Shown: positions 1 to 9,909, numbered from the stretch's first letter. The stretch is DNA of 64,000 nt from Allobosea lathyri (GCF_900108245.1 NZ_FNUY01000011.1:62001-126000); one strand, 5' to 3'. Notes: a model not told the origin generated them from the sequence alone. Made by a program: numbers and translations.

Positions 1-2
1 AA

Positions 3-1133
3 TCAAGCGGCATTTCGAGTGTCCTGGAGATAAACGGCCTGGGCCGCATCGGCGCCGCGGCTTTCCTTGGTCAGGCGCGAGCCTGCCTTGGTGGCGAGGA
101 AATCGGCAAGCGCGGCATCTTCCTGACGCACGAAGCCCTTGGCGGGCAGCTTGCCGGCAAGGAACAGCTCGACCATGGCGACGCAGCCGGCAGCCGTCGT
201 CAGCTGGATGGCGCCCAGCGCCTCGTTGCCGTCATAGCGCAGCACGATGCTGTCCTCCTCAAGACGGCCTGCCTTCTCGCCGATGCCGGTGACGAAGATG
301 ATGACCACGTCCTTGTGGGTGAAGGGGGCCGAGCGGCTGAGAATGCGCCGCATGGTCTCCTTGTCGTCTGCAAGTTCGAGGCCGCGCAGCAGGAGCTTCA
401 TGATCTCGGCATGGCCGGGATAGCGCAAGGTCTTGTAGCTCATGTCCCGCACCTTCCCCGCCAGGGTCTCGGTCAGGGTCCCAAGGCCGCCCGAGGTGTT
501 GAACGCCTCATAGGCGACACCGTCGATCATGACGCTCTCGATGCCTTCGAGCGCCGGCACCAGAATGGGCTGGCCGTCGAAGACGATCTCGCAAGGATTG
601 CAGTATTCGTTGATCAGGCCGTCGACCGACCAGGTGACATTGTAGCGCAAGGCGTTGGTCGGGTAGAGCGGCAATGCACCGACCCGCATCTTGATCGTCT
701 TCACCGTATCGAAGCGTGCCGCCATGTCGGCGCCCAAAATGCAGATGAAGCCCGGCGCCAGGCCGCATTGCGGCACCAGCGCCACATTGGCGGCGGCACC
801 GATCTGCTTGATGTAGGCGGTCGTCGCGACATCCTCGGTCAGATCGAAATAATGCGTGCCGGTTTCAACCGCGATGCGCGCGATGCCCTTGTTGAGGAAG
901 TAGGGGCAGGCGCTGACGACGATGTCGCGGTCCGCGAGGAAGACGCGCAGCCGGTCGAGATCGGAGGCATCGACGATCTCGGTTTCGAAGTGGCGCCCGG
1001 CAGCGAGGGCCAGCTGCGCCTGCGAGGCGTCGGCCAGGGTAACGTGATGCCCCTGATCGGCCAGCATTCCGGCGATGATCGCCCCGATCTGGCCGGCGCC
1101 GAGGACGGCGATACGCTTGTGTTCGATGGTCAT
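3..1133 (-). CDS. Saccharopine dehydrogenase-family NAD(P)-dependent oxidoreductase (lysine 6-dehydrogenase-like)
   Basis: The 376-residue protein opens with a Rossmann nucleotide-binding motif (AVLGAGQIG, about residues 9-17) and continues in the saccharopine dehydrogenase fold, with VSACPYFLN and CGLAPGF blocks typical of the short lysine 6-dehydrogenase/saccharopine reductase group. Family members oxidise lysine or saccharopine with NAD(P) in the cytoplasm; the exact substrate here is an inference. The start is supported by an AGGAG ribosome site seven bases upstream. An Lrp/AsnC regulator gene lies upstream on the same strand after a 660-base gap, which fits control by an amino acid. The stop codon lies at the left edge of the window and the gene is complete. 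Confidence 0.8.
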   Translation of the reverse strand: MTIEHKRIAVLGAGQIGAIIAGMLADQGHHVTLADASQAQLALAAGRHFETEIVDASDLDRLRVFLADRDIVVSACPYFLNKGIARIAVETGTHYFDLTEDVATTAYIKQIGAAANVALVPQCGLAPGFICILGADMAARFDTVKTIKMRVGALPLYPTNALRYNVTWSVDGLINEYCNPCEIVFDGQPILVPALEGIESVMIDGVAYEAFNTSGGLGTLTETLAGKVRDMSYKTLRYPGHAEIMKLLLRGLELADDKETMRRILSRSAPFTHKDVVIIFVTGIGEKAGRLEEDSIVLRYDGNEALGAIQLTTAAGCVAMVELFLAGKLPAKGFVRQEDAALADFLATKAGSRLTKESRGADAAQAVYLQDTRNAA

Positions 1134-1796
1134 TGCAGTACTCCTGGACCGTAGATTGTGAAGGCGTCACGCGGCGGCGGCATGCGATTGCCCCGCCCGA
1201 TGGCGTTGAGGGGCGAGGCTCCAGCCGAAGCTGCCGGCGCGGAAAGGAGCGGCCGCCGTATCGCGACCCTGCGAAGGCCGTGGCCGGCGGATCTCGGGCC
1301 GGCAATCTGGCGAAGGCGGGGAGGTTTGGCGAAGGCGGTTAGATCAGGCGCACCCGGTGCGGCGCAAAGCCTATGGCGGCAAGCGCGGGACCGATGTCCC
1401 GGCGGGCGCCCCTGAGGACGACAAGCGGCGTCGTTGCGCTCCGATCTGAAGGTAAATGGCGCTTTGCGTAGGTCCTCGCGGCAATTGCCCAGACAGGGGT
1501 CGGGCGTCGTGCTCTGCGGCGACCGGCCAGCCACCTGGCCAATGCAAGGACGCGCGGGTTTGCGCAGCATGGCGACAGCACGCCGTCTCTCGCTGCACTC
1601 GATCATCCCGGCGGCTCCCTGGTTCCTTTCTGTTATCCCGGAGCATAAGCGCGACATAAATATTCATATCGCCGGCCATAAGCGGTGTATTAGTGCTTTT
1701 GGTAGGTTAACGCGTAATTTCGAAGTAAAACTGACAAATATGCATAGAAATCCGGCGCGGTGCCTATCTCCGAAGGCGGCTTTGCGCGATTCCTGC
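1134..1796. other. Long intergenic spacer, no gene recognised
   Basis: About 660 bases separate the AsnC-type regulator from the dehydrogenase. Open frames exist on both strands but none resembles a protein family, and their composition looks like shadow coding. The stretch around 1640-1760 is clearly richer in A and T than its surroundings and may hold the promoter of the dehydrogenase gene. I could not fix promoter boxes. Confidence 0.5.
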
Positions 1797-2240
1797 TCAT
1801 CTTTCGAACTTGCGCGCGAGAAGAATCGAGGACGTCGTCCGACGCACGCCATCCATCTCGGCGATCCAGTCGATGATCTCGTCGAGATGCGTAGATGTGG
1901 CGCATTTTATTTTGACGAAGAGATCAAAATGCCCATTCAGCGTATAACACTGGATGATCTCTGATTTTTTACGCAACAACGCGATAACATTACCCTGCTG
2001 CTTGACCTCAAGTTCGATCAGAATGATTGCCGACAGCGCCGTATTATGCGCATCATCCTTGCCGAGCACTGTCGTATAGCCGACGATCGCGCCTTCCCTT
2101 TCCAGGCGAGTCAATCGTCCCTGCACGGTCGCGCGGGATACGCCGAGCGTCTTGGCGATCTCCGCCAGGGGAATCCGGGCGTTGGCCGTCAGGATGTTGA
2201 TGAGCTCCTGATCTTTCCTGCCGTCAGAGGGTCTGGCCAT
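1797..2240 (-). CDS. Lrp/AsnC family transcriptional regulator
   Basis: This 147-residue protein has the two-part AsnC/Lrp layout: an N-terminal winged helix-turn-helix (RIPLAEIAKTLGVSRATVQG, about residues 23-42) and a C-terminal RAM-type ligand-binding domain with GHFDLFVKI and a final ILLARKFER segment. Such proteins form octamers and respond to amino acids. A GGAGG ribosome site lies five bases before the ATG. The next gene downstream on the same strand is a lysine/saccharopine dehydrogenase-like enzyme, so regulation of that gene by lysine or a related amino acid is a reasonable inference. Confidence 0.9.
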   Translation of the reverse strand: MARPSDGRKDQELINILTANARIPLAEIAKTLGVSRATVQGRLTRLEREGAIVGYTTVLGKDDAHNTALSAIILIELEVKQQGNVIALLRKKSEIIQCYTLNGHFDLFVKIKCATSTHLDEIIDWIAEMDGVRRTTSSILLARKFER

Positions 2241-2350
2241 TTCGCCTCCATTTCCAAGTTATTTCACTCTGGAATGAAGGTAAACCAGATGACGCGGCTC
2301 AGAAACCCGCTTTGACGCTTCAAGAGCATGATGATTCAACCGGAACCGCC

Positions 2351-2461
2351 GCGTCATCCTGGCCGCAGCGAAGCGGAGCGCCGGGATCCATCTTAGGACG
2401 TCGACGAATTCTATGATGGATCCCGGAGCTGCGCGGCTTCGCCGCTTGTCCAGGATGACGC
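2351..2461. repeat. Intergenic inverted repeat, family A (copy 1)
   Basis: The outer arms GCGTCATCCTGG and CCAGGATGACGC are exact complements, and inner GGGATCCATC/GATGGATCCC blocks are also complementary, so a transcript could fold into a long hairpin. Closely related elements lie at 13403-13525 and 57186-57294. The element lies beyond the 3-prime end of the ABC importer operon and may act as a terminator or transcript stabiliser. Confidence 0.8.
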
Positions 2462-2505
2462 AGCGGTTCGCGCCAGGACGGCAAACTCTATCAAGAAACA
2501 GAGTT

Positions 2506-3507
2506 CTATGCCGCGTTGCTGCCGTGCTCCAACGCGCTCAGCCGGAAGCAGCGTGCCTCGTGACCGGCCTCGATCGCGATGTTTTCCGGCACATCGGCCG
2601 CGCAACCGTCAATGAACCTGTCGCAGCGCGGGCCGAAGGCGCAGCCGGGCGGCGGGGCCGCAAGATCGGGCGGCGAGCCGGGAATGGCATAGAGTCGTTC
2701 GCCCTTGGCCAGGGTGGCATGGGCCCGCGACGCCAGCAGGCCGCGCGTATACGGATGCGAGGGGTTGCGGATGACCGAGGCGCAGGAACCGCTCTCGACG
2801 ATGCGGCCGGCGTACATCACCGCGATCCGATCGGCGATTTCGACGGCGACGCCGATGTCGTGGGTGACGAAGACGATCGCGAGGCCGAATTCGCGCTGCA
2901 ATTCGCGCAGCAGCAGCAGGACCTGGATCTGTACGGTGGCGTCGAGCGCGGTTGTCGGCTCGTCGGCCAGCAACACTTTCGGGCGGCAGGCGAGCGCGAG
3001 CGCGATCATGGCGCGCTGGCGCATGCCGCCCGACATTTCGTGCGGGTAGTTGTCGAGCCGGCGCTCAGGCGAGGGAATGCGCACGCGCTCGAACAGTTCG
3101 AGCCCGCGCTTGCGTGCTTGCGCATGCGAACAGCCCTCATGCCGCATGACGGTCTCGGCGATCTGATCGCCGATCCTGTAGACCGGATCGAAGGCGAGGC
3201 CCGGATCCTGGAAGATCATCGAGACGATGCGCCCGCGATAGGCGCGCAATTGCGCCGGTGACAGGGCCAGCACATCCTGACCGTCGACCGTGATCGCGCC
3301 ACCGATTTTGGCGGAGTTCGGATGCAGCCGCATCAACGCCCGCAGGGTCACGCTCTTGCCGGAGCCGGATTCGCCGAGCAGGGCGACGGTTTCGCCGGGC
3401 TTCAACGAGAGGTCGACGCCGCAGACGGCACGCAACGAGCCGCGCCCCGCCGCGAAATCGACAGTGAGGTTTCTGGCCTCGACGATTGAGGATGATGGGC
3501 TGCTCAT
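2506..3507 (-). CDS. Dipeptide/oligopeptide-type ABC transporter ATP-binding protein (DppD-like)
   Basis: The 333-residue protein is a cytoplasmic ATPase of the Dpp/Opp importer class. Walker A (GESGSGKS, about residues 45-52), a Q-loop (FQDPGLAFDP), the signature MSGGMRQR, Walker B (VLLADEPTTALD) and the switch histidine (FVTHD) are all present. The C-terminal tail has the oligopeptide-transporter domain with its cysteine pattern (GCAFGPRC...C...C), which in this family can carry an iron-sulfur cluster. Its start overlaps the stop of the partner ATPase in an ATGA, so translation is probably coupled. It is the last gene of a minus-strand importer operon. Confidence 0.93.
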   Translation of the reverse strand: MSSPSSSIVEARNLTVDFAAGRGSLRAVCGVDLSLKPGETVALLGESGSGKSVTLRALMRLHPNSAKIGGAITVDGQDVLALSPAQLRAYRGRIVSMIFQDPGLAFDPVYRIGDQIAETVMRHEGCSHAQARKRGLELFERVRIPSPERRLDNYPHEMSGGMRQRAMIALALACRPKVLLADEPTTALDATVQIQVLLLLRELQREFGLAIVFVTHDIGVAVEIADRIAVMYAGRIVESGSCASVIRNPSHPYTRGLLASRAHATLAKGERLYAIPGSPPDLAAPPPGCAFGPRCDRFIDGCAADVPENIAIEAGHEARCFRLSALEHGSNAA

Positions 3508-4547
3508 ACTGCGGCGAGCCTCGGATGACCCGAATTCGGGTTGGCGAGATGGCAGGCGGCAAGATGTTCGGCCCCGACATCGGACAGGGGCGGCTCGGCA
3601 TGGCTGCAGATCGCCGAGACCATCTTGCAGCGCGGGTGGAAGCGACAGCCGCTCGGCGGGTCGATCGGGTTTGGCGGATCGCCGGTCAGTGGCGCTTCCA
3701 GGGTGAGGTTGTCGGGATCCATCGACGGCATCGAGGACAACAGCGCGGCTGTGTAGGGGTGCCCCGGCCTCTCGAAGATCGGATCGGAGGGGCCGACCTC
3801 CGCGACCTTGCCGAGATACATCACCATGATCCGGTCGGACATGAAGCGCACGACATTGAGGTCGTGGGTGATGAACATGTAGGTCAGGCCGAAATCGCGC
3901 TTCAGGTCGAGCAGCAGGTTCAGCACCTGCGCCTCGACGGATTTGTCGAGCGCCGAGACGGCCTCGTCGAGGATCAGCAGGCGCGGCTCCAGCGACAGCG
4001 CACGGGCGATGTTGACGCGCTGGCGCTGGCCGCCGGAAATCTCGTGGGGATAGCGCCCGGCAAAGCGGCGTGGCTCCAGCCCGACGCGGTGGAGCAGATC
4101 GTGGGCTTTCGCGATCGAGGAGGCTGCCGAGGCGCCATGGATGCGCGGGCCGAAGGCGACCGTATCCTCCACCGTCAGGCGCGGGTTCAGCGAGGCGTAG
4201 CTGTCCTGAAAGACCATCTGGACCTGGCGGCGGAAAGCCTTGAGATCGAGCGCCGCCGAGCCCACGGCCTCACCGTCGAACAGGATCTCGCCGGCATCGG
4301 GCGCAATGATCTGCATCACCAGCCGCGCCGTCGTCGATTTGCCGCAGCCGGATTCGCCGACGATGCCGAGCGTCTCGCCCTTGGCGACGGAGAAATCGAC
4401 GCCGTCGACGGCCCGCACCACGCCGGTCTTCTTGGCAAGGAAACCGCCCTTTCCGCCGAAATGCTTGACCAGCCCGCGCACGTCGAGAAGCGGCGTGCCG
4501 GCGCCGCCGCGGTCGCGCGGATCGAGTTCTGCTGCGGTCCCGCTCAC
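3504..4547 (-). CDS. Dipeptide/oligopeptide-type ABC transporter ATP-binding protein (DppF-like)
   Basis: This is the second ATPase of the importer. I place the start at a GTG (4547) that overlaps the permease stop in a GTGA, giving 347 residues; upstream codons in this frame read against the permease gene and are not protein-like. Walker A (GESGCGKS), signature (ISGGQRQR), Walker B ([12 protein letters not shown]) and the switch region (FITHDLNVV) are intact. The C-terminal segment has the GCRFHPRC cysteine motif of Dpp/Opp ATPases. It should pair with the DppD-like protein on the cytoplasmic face of the two permeases. Confidence 0.92.
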   Translation of the reverse strand: MSGTAAELDPRDRGGAGTPLLDVRGLVKHFGGKGGFLAKKTGVVRAVDGVDFSVAKGETLGIVGESGCGKSTTARLVMQIIAPDAGEILFDGEAVGSAALDLKAFRRQVQMVFQDSYASLNPRLTVEDTVAFGPRIHGASAASSIAKAHDLLHRVGLEPRRFAGRYPHEISGGQRQRVNIARALSLEPRLLILDEAVSALDKSVEAQVLNLLLDLKRDFGLTYMFITHDLNVVRFMSDRIMVMYLGKVAEVGPSDPIFERPGHPYTAALLSSMPSMDPDNLTLEAPLTGDPPNPIDPPSGCRFHPRCKMVSAICSHAEPPLSDVGAEHLAACHLANPNSGHPRLAAV

Positions 4548-5431
4548 TGGCGCACCTCCATGGCGGTGCGCAACCCGTCCGAGAACAGGTTGAAGGAGAT
4601 CGAGGTGATGAAGATCATCGCGCCCGGCAGGGCCGCGATCAGCGGCTGCGAATAGATCGCCGTGCGCAGCGTGTTCAGCATCAGCCCCCATTCCGGCTCG
4701 GGCGGTTTCACGCCGAGCCCAAGGAAGGAGAGGCCCGAGGACAGGATCATCGAAACGCTGATCAGGCTCGTCGCGTAGACGAAGATCGGGCCGAGCACGT
4801 TGCCGAGCACATGCACCCGCACGATCGTCAACGTGCCCGCCCCGGAAATGCGGGCAGCCTCGACGAAATCGCGGTTGCGGGTCTGGGTCGTCACGGATTC
4901 GGCGATGCGCGCGATCTGCGGCACGAAGACCACGGTGAGCGAGACGATGGAGTTCAGGATGCCCGCGCCGAGCGCGCCCGAGAGCGCGATGGCGAGCAGC
5001 ACCGAGGGAAAGGCGAAGAACACGTCGATGATGCGCATCACCACCGTGTTGACCCAGCCGCCGACATAGGCCGCGAAAATGCCGATGGTCGACCCGACCA
5101 CAAAGGCGAGGATGACCGGCGTGACGCCCATGAACAGCGAGAGCCGCCCGCCATAGATCAGGCGGCTCAGCATGTCGCGGCCGAGCTCGTCCGAGCCGAG
5201 CCAGTATCCGGGCGTGCCGATGGGGCGCAGGCGCCGGACGATCGAGCTCCGGAACGGGTCGGCAGGCGCGATATAGGGGGCGAAGATCGCGGCGAGCACG
5301 ATGATCAGGATGACGGCGAGAGCGGCCATCGCGACGGGATCGCGGATGAGGCGGCGGCCGACGCTGGTCCAATAGCCGTCGCTCCTGACGGGGACGACGA
5401 CGGCGAGCGAGCCTGCATCGATGGCGGTCAT
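4544..5431 (-). CDS. Dipeptide/oligopeptide-type ABC transporter permease (DppC-like)
   Basis: A 295-residue inner-membrane permease. The N-terminal helix [20 protein letters not shown] is followed by the DppC-type block [19 protein letters not shown]. The cytoplasmic coupling loop reads [21 protein letters not shown], the usual EAA motif. I chose the ATG at 5431, five bases after the DppB-like stop, because upstream codons in this frame lie inside the other permease. The protein forms the transport channel with the DppB-like partner. Closeness to a sugar-acid dehydratase suggests a sugar-acid or oligosaccharide ligand rather than a peptide; that is inference. Confidence 0.92.
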   Translation of the reverse strand: MTAIDAGSLAVVVPVRSDGYWTSVGRRLIRDPVAMAALAVILIIVLAAIFAPYIAPADPFRSSIVRRLRPIGTPGYWLGSDELGRDMLSRLIYGGRLSLFMGVTPVILAFVVGSTIGIFAAYVGGWVNTVVMRIIDVFFAFPSVLLAIALSGALGAGILNSIVSLTVVFVPQIARIAESVTTQTRNRDFVEAARISGAGTLTIVRVHVLGNVLGPIFVYATSLISVSMILSSGLSFLGLGVKPPEPEWGLMLNTLRTAIYSQPLIAALPGAMIFITSISFNLFSDGLRTAMEVRQ

Positions 5432-5436
5432 TTCCG

Positions 5437-6390
5437 TCAGCCTCGCTGGATGCGCGGATCGAGCGCCGATTGCAGGACATCGACGATCAGGTTGAGGCCG
5501 ACGAAGAAGAAGGCGAGCACGAGGATGGTGCCCTGCAGCAGCGGCAGGTCGCGCTGGAAGATCGCGGTGTTCAGCAGGAAGCCGGTTCCGGGCCAGGCGA
5601 ACACCGTCTCGATCAGGATCGAGCCGCCGAGCAGATAGCCGAGCTGGAGGCCCATCACCGCCAGCGCGGTCGGGGCGGCATTGCGCACGACATGCTTGAA
5701 CACGTCCCACTCACCCATGCCCTTGGCCCGCAGGGCCTGCACGAAATCCTGCGAGAGGATGTCGGCGACGAGCGCGCGCACGGTGCGCGAGATGATGCCC
5801 ATGGGAATGGCCGACATCGTCAGCGCGGGCAGGATGATGTAGCGCAGATGGTCGAAATCGGGCCGCCAATCGGTCGAGCCGCCAGGCCCCGCCCCCGTCG
5901 ATGGCAACCAGCCGAGGATCGCCGAGAAGACGATCACCATCACCATGCCCAGCCAGTAATGCGGGACGCTGACGCCCAGGATCGAGACCAGCGAAGCCAG
6001 CCGGTCCAGAACGCTGCCGCGAAAATAGCCGGCGACGAAGCCGAAGAAGGTGCCGAAGCCGAAGCCGATGAGCGTGGCGAGCGTAGCCAGGATCAGCGAA
6101 TTCCCGACCGCGCGCGCCACCTCGGAGACGACAGGGCGTCCCGACGCGATCGAGTTGCCGAGATCGCCGTGGAAGACCTTCCAGAGCCAGATGCCGTATT
6201 GCACCGGCAAGGGCCTGTCGAAGCCATAAGCCGCGCGCATCTCGGCCTGCTGGTCCGCCGTGGCGTCGATCGGCATGATCGCGGTGAGCGGGTCGCCCGG
6301 CGCCAGATGCACCAGCAGGAAGCAGACGATGCTGACGCCGAAAGCCACCGGCATCACGTAGAGCAGACGCTGGAGGGCATAGCGCAGCAT
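5437..6390 (-). CDS. Dipeptide/oligopeptide-type ABC transporter permease (DppB-like)
   Basis: A 317-residue polytopic membrane protein beginning MLRYALQRLLYVMPVAFGVS, the typical DppB start, followed by VHLAPGDPL. About six hydrophobic segments and the EAA-type loop QALRAKGMGEWDVFKHVVRN are visible. It is the first permease of the importer; the DppC-like gene follows after five bases. Between it and the solute-binding protein gene lies a 134-base spacer with a long inverted repeat, which could lower expression of the membrane genes relative to the binding protein. Confidence 0.93.
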   Translation of the reverse strand: MLRYALQRLLYVMPVAFGVSIVCFLLVHLAPGDPLTAIMPIDATADQQAEMRAAYGFDRPLPVQYGIWLWKVFHGDLGNSIASGRPVVSEVARAVGNSLILATLATLIGFGFGTFFGFVAGYFRGSVLDRLASLVSILGVSVPHYWLGMVMVIVFSAILGWLPSTGAGPGGSTDWRPDFDHLRYIILPALTMSAIPMGIISRTVRALVADILSQDFVQALRAKGMGEWDVFKHVVRNAAPTALAVMGLQLGYLLGGSILIETVFAWPGTGFLLNTAIFQRDLPLLQGTILVLAFFFVGLNLIVDVLQSALDPRIQRG

Positions 6391-6417
6391 GGATCAGCCC
6401 TTCTGCGCGCACACCAC

Positions 6418-6499
6418 CGTCATTGCGAGCGCAAGCGAAGCAATCCAGGAGCCGTCGAGCGAGCCTCCCTGGATTGCTTCGCTACGCTCGCAATGACGG
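6418..6499. repeat. Intergenic inverted repeat, family B (copy 1)
   Basis: Arms CCGTCATTGCGAGCG and CGCTCGCAATGACGG are exact complements, and the inner AAGCAATCCAGG/CCTGGATTGCTT blocks pair as well. A near-identical element is at 39363-39443. It sits between the solute-binding protein gene and the permease genes of one operon, where a hairpin could protect the upstream transcript or attenuate the downstream genes. Confidence 0.85.
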
Positions 6500-6524
6500 G
6501 AGTTCTTCATCGAGGGCAGCGGTC

Positions 6525-8132
6525 TCACTTGTCCATCGTGATCGGCGAGAAGTCCTGGAACCAGTTCTGGGCCTGCACGAAGCCCTTCACCTTGGCGCTC
6601 ATGGCACGCGGATTGACGTCATGCGTGACCATCAGGAACAGCGCCTCGTTGACGTATTTCTCGTGGATTTTCTGCAGGATCGCGGTCTGCTCCTTCGGAT
6701 CGAAGGTGGTGCGGACCTGGTCGAAGAGCTTGTCCATCTCGGGATCGCAATAGAGGCCCCAATTGGTGCCGGCCGGCGGCGCCAGATTGCACTGGAGATG
6801 ACGGATGAACCCGGTGAAGGGGTCCTGGATGAAGTAGGTGTAGTTCATCGCCGTGCCGCCGCGCGCGCTCGCATCCTTGGCGCCGGCGCGCCAGATGTTG
6901 ATGAGCTGGTTCCACTCGACCACCTCGAACTCGACCTTGATGCCGACCTCGGCGAGGTTCTGCTGGATGACCTCGTTCATCGGCAGCGGCTGCATCTGGC
7001 CCGAGCCGGAGGGCGAGATCAGGACCTTGGTGACGACAGGCTTCTCGGGCGTGTAACCGGCCTCCTTCAGCAGCTTCCTGGCCTCGTCGGGCTTGTATTC
7101 CAGCTTGAAGCTCGGCTTGCCGAACCATTGGTGGCCGGGCGGGTAGAAGCCTTCGGCCGGGATCATCATGCCCGCCAGCAGCTCCTTCATGCCCTCGCGG
7201 TCGACAGCGAGATTGGCGGCCTTGCGCACGCGGATATCGTTCCAGGGCGAGCCCTCGGCGCGCGAGAGATGCCAGGTCCAGTTATGCGGATAGGCGTTGG
7301 TGACGATCTTGAAGCCGGCCGATGTCAGCGACTTCGCGGCATCGGGCGCCGGCGCCTCGATCCAGTCGACCTGCCCCGAGCGCAGCGCGGCGACGCGGGC
7401 ATTGGCCTCGGGCAGCGGGATCAGGATCAGCTTGTCGAGCTTGGGAACGCGCGCCTTGTCCCAGTAATCCGCATTGGGAACGAGTTCGGCGCGCTCGCGC
7501 GGCACGAAGCCGGTGAGCTTCCAGGGACCGGTGCCGGACGGGGTCTTGGCGACGGCTTCCCAGCTCTTGCCGAGCTTCTCCCAATTGGCCTGCGAGGACA
7601 TCAGGATCCACGCCATCTGATAGGGCAGCGTCGCATCGGGCGACTTCGTCGTGATCTCGAGCGTCAGCAGATCGACGGCGCGATAGGAGGCGACAGCGGG
7701 AATGCGTGAGCGCCCCTGCGCCGACTGGCGCTGGTCGAATTGAGGGCTGTCGTTCTTCAGGAGCTTGTCGAGGTTCCAGACGACGGATTCCGCGGTGAAG
7801 GCCGAGCCGTCATGGAATTTCACATCCGGGCGCAGCTTGAACAGCCATTTGGTCTTGGTGGGGTCAGCGGGATCGAGCGCCCAGCTCAAAGCAAGCCCCG
7901 GCGTGAGATCGGAGGGCTTGGTCGCGCTCGACAGGTCCCAGTTGATCAGCGCGTCATAGACCGTATAGCCCATGAAACGCTGGCCCTCGCCGCCATTGTC
8001 GGTCTGGCCCGTGGTCAGCGGGATGTCGGAGGCGGTCATGCCGATCCGCAGCGTACCTTGGGCGGCGGCGGCGTGATGAAAGGCGGGCAGGACGGCGAGT
8101 GCGAAGGCGGCTTTCAGAACAAAACGGCGCAT
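6525..8132 (-). CDS. ABC transporter substrate-binding protein, family 5 (DppA/OppA-like)
   Basis: The 535-residue protein starts MRRFVLKAAFALAVLPAFHH with a Sec-type signal peptide probably cleaved after AAAAQG. It has family 5 hallmarks: KFHDGSAFTAESVVWNLDKL, the RAELVPNADYWDKA segment and an IRVRKAANLAVDREGMKELL helix. It binds solute in the periplasm for the DppBCDF-like proteins downstream. I preferred the ATG at 8132, which gives an intact signal peptide, over a longer frame that begins inside the dehydratase gene. Ligand unknown; the adjacent IlvD/Edd dehydratase hints at a sugar acid. Confidence 0.92.
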   Translation of the reverse strand: MRRFVLKAAFALAVLPAFHHAAAAQGTLRIGMTASDIPLTTGQTDNGGEGQRFMGYTVYDALINWDLSSATKPSDLTPGLALSWALDPADPTKTKWLFKLRPDVKFHDGSAFTAESVVWNLDKLLKNDSPQFDQRQSAQGRSRIPAVASYRAVDLLTLEITTKSPDATLPYQMAWILMSSQANWEKLGKSWEAVAKTPSGTGPWKLTGFVPRERAELVPNADYWDKARVPKLDKLILIPLPEANARVAALRSGQVDWIEAPAPDAAKSLTSAGFKIVTNAYPHNWTWHLSRAEGSPWNDIRVRKAANLAVDREGMKELLAGMMIPAEGFYPPGHQWFGKPSFKLEYKPDEARKLLKEAGYTPEKPVVTKVLISPSGSGQMQPLPMNEVIQQNLAEVGIKVEFEVVEWNQLINIWRAGAKDASARGGTAMNYTYFIQDPFTGFIRHLQCNLAPPAGTNWGLYCDPEMDKLFDQVRTTFDPKEQTAILQKIHEKYVNEALFLMVTHDVNPRAMSAKVKGFVQAQNWFQDFSPITMDK

Positions 8133-8193
8133 AGGACCCCCAAAAACTGTATGTTTTCGGCCTAGCAAGCTTTGTGCCGCAGGGCGCGCTGGG

Positions 8194-9903
8194 TCAGTCC
8201 GTATCGGGCGGGCGCACCATGAAGTCGAAATCGCAGCCTTCATCGGCTTGCAGCACGGTTTGCTGGAACAGCCGGGCGTAGCCGCGCCTGGGCATGGGCG
8301 CGGAGGTCGAAGGTTTCAGCAGGGATTGGCGGCGCGCGAATTCGCTGTCGTCGATCAGGAGGTCGATGCGGCGGCCAGCGAGATCGAGGCGGATCATGTC
8401 GCCGCTCTCGACCAGCGCAAGCGGCCCGCCAACCGCCGATTCCGGGGTGATGTGCAGCACGATCGTGCCGAAAGCCGTGCCGCTCATGCGGGCGTCGGAA
8501 ATCCGCACCATGTCCTTGACGCCCTGGCGACCAAGCTTTTTGGGGATCGGCAGATAGCCGGCTTCGGGCATGCCCGGCGCCCCCTTCGGGCCGGTATTGC
8601 GGAGGACGAGGACATCGTCCGCGGCGACGTCGAGATCGGGATCGTCGATGCGGGCTGCCATGTCCGAGACGGAATCGAACACGACCGCGCGGCCGGTATG
8701 CTGCAGCAACCGGGCCGAGGCCGCCGCCTGCTTGATGATGGCCCCGCCCGGGGCGAGATTGCCGTAGAGCACCGCCATCGATCCTTCCGCCTTGATCGGC
8801 GCGGAGCGCGGTCGGATCACGTCCTGCCCCGGCACATCCTCGGCCTCGGCAACGATCTCCCGCAGCGTGCGCCCCGTGACGGTGCCGGCATCGAGATCGA
8901 TCAGATCGCCGAGCTGCGCCAGTAGCCTGGGCACGCCGCCGGCATGGTGGAAATGCTCCATGTAATGCGCGCCGGACGGCTTGAGATCGACGAGCACCGG
9001 CACTTGCCTGCCGAGTTCGTCGAGCATGTCGAGATCGAAGCGATGCGGCGTACGGTTGGCGATCGCGGTGAGATGGATGATGCCGTTGGTCGAGCCGCCG
9101 ATCGCCTGCATCACCACTGTCGCATTGCGGAAGGCGCGCGGCGTCAGCAACTGGCTGGGGCGCGGGCCACCATCGACCGCCATGCGGGCAGCGGCCGCGC
9201 CGCTCGCCTCGGCCAGCCGGATGCGCTCGGCATGAGGCGCGGGAATCGTCGCGCTCATCGGAAGCGACAGGCCCAGCGTTTCGGTGATGCAGGCCATGGT
9301 CGAGGCCGTGCCCATCACCATGCAGGTGCCCACCGAAGGCGCGAGGCGGCCGTTGACCGTCTCGATCTCGGCCTCATCGATCTCGCCTGCGCGGTGCGCA
9401 CTCCACAAGCGCCGGCAATCCGTGCAGGCGCCCAGCACCTCGCCCTTGTGATGGCCCACGACCATCGGCCCGACGGGAACCACGACCGTGGGCAGGTCGA
9501 CGCTGGCGGCCGCCATGATCTGCGCCGGCAGCGTCTTGTCGCAGCCGCCGATCACGACAATCGCGTCCATCGGCTGGGCGCGGATCATCTCCTCGGTGTC
9601 CATCGCCATCAGGTTGCGCAGGAACATCGAGGTCGGGTGGGCGAAGCTTTCATGGATCGAGATGGTGGGAAACACCATCGGCATGGCGCCAGACAGCATG
9701 ACGCCGCGCTTGACGGCCTCGATCAAGGCCGGGGCATTGCCGTGGCAAGGGTTGTAGTCGCTGCAGGTGTTGGTGATGCCGACGATCGGCCGATCCAGCG
9801 CATCGTCGGAATAACCCATCGCCTTGATGAAGGCCTTGCGCAGGAACAGCGCGAAACCCTCGTCACCATAGCTCGTCAGTCCCTTGCGCAGGCCCTTTGC
9901 CAT
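8194..9903 (-). CDS. IlvD/Edd family dehydratase (probable pentonate/sugar-acid dehydratase)
   Basis: A 569-residue cytoplasmic enzyme of the IlvD/Edd family. The probable iron-sulfur cysteines are in TCSDYNPCHGN, GGCDKT, ACTDCRR and GTCMVMGTASTMA, a pattern closer to the L-arabinonate/D-xylonate branch than to dihydroxyacid dehydratase. Family members remove water from an aldonate to give a 2-keto-3-deoxy acid. A true ilvD lies at 11431 on the opposite strand, so this copy is unlikely to serve branched-chain amino acid synthesis. It lies six bases after the NADH dehydrogenase stop and 61 bases before the ABC binding protein gene, consistent with uptake and catabolism of a sugar acid. Confidence 0.85.
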   Translation of the reverse strand: MAKGLRKGLTSYGDEGFALFLRKAFIKAMGYSDDALDRPIVGITNTCSDYNPCHGNAPALIEAVKRGVMLSGAMPMVFPTISIHESFAHPTSMFLRNLMAMDTEEMIRAQPMDAIVVIGGCDKTLPAQIMAAASVDLPTVVVPVGPMVVGHHKGEVLGACTDCRRLWSAHRAGEIDEAEIETVNGRLAPSVGTCMVMGTASTMACITETLGLSLPMSATIPAPHAERIRLAEASGAAAARMAVDGGPRPSQLLTPRAFRNATVVMQAIGGSTNGIIHLTAIANRTPHRFDLDMLDELGRQVPVLVDLKPSGAHYMEHFHHAGGVPRLLAQLGDLIDLDAGTVTGRTLREIVAEAEDVPGQDVIRPRSAPIKAEGSMAVLYGNLAPGGAIIKQAAASARLLQHTGRAVVFDSVSDMAARIDDPDLDVAADDVLVLRNTGPKGAPGMPEAGYLPIPKKLGRQGVKDMVRISDARMSGTAFGTIVLHITPESAVGGPLALVESGDMIRLDLAGRRIDLLIDDSEFARRQSLLKPSTSAPMPRRGYARLFQQTVLQADEGCDFDFMVRPPDTD

Positions 9904-9909
9904 TGTCGC

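Noticed and set aside
1434-1964. Plus-strand frame of 176 codons in the left spacer
   Set aside because: It runs into the AsnC gene on the other strand, has no ribosome site I can support and matches no family.
4811-6753. Long plus-strand frames opposite the Dpp permeases
   Set aside because: Rich in Asp, Glu, Arg and His, with no family pattern; they reflect the third-position GC of the minus-strand genes.
8194-9903. Second ilvD for branched-chain amino acid synthesis
   Set aside because: Cysteine motifs and context fit the sugar-acid branch, and a canonical ilvD lies at 11431.
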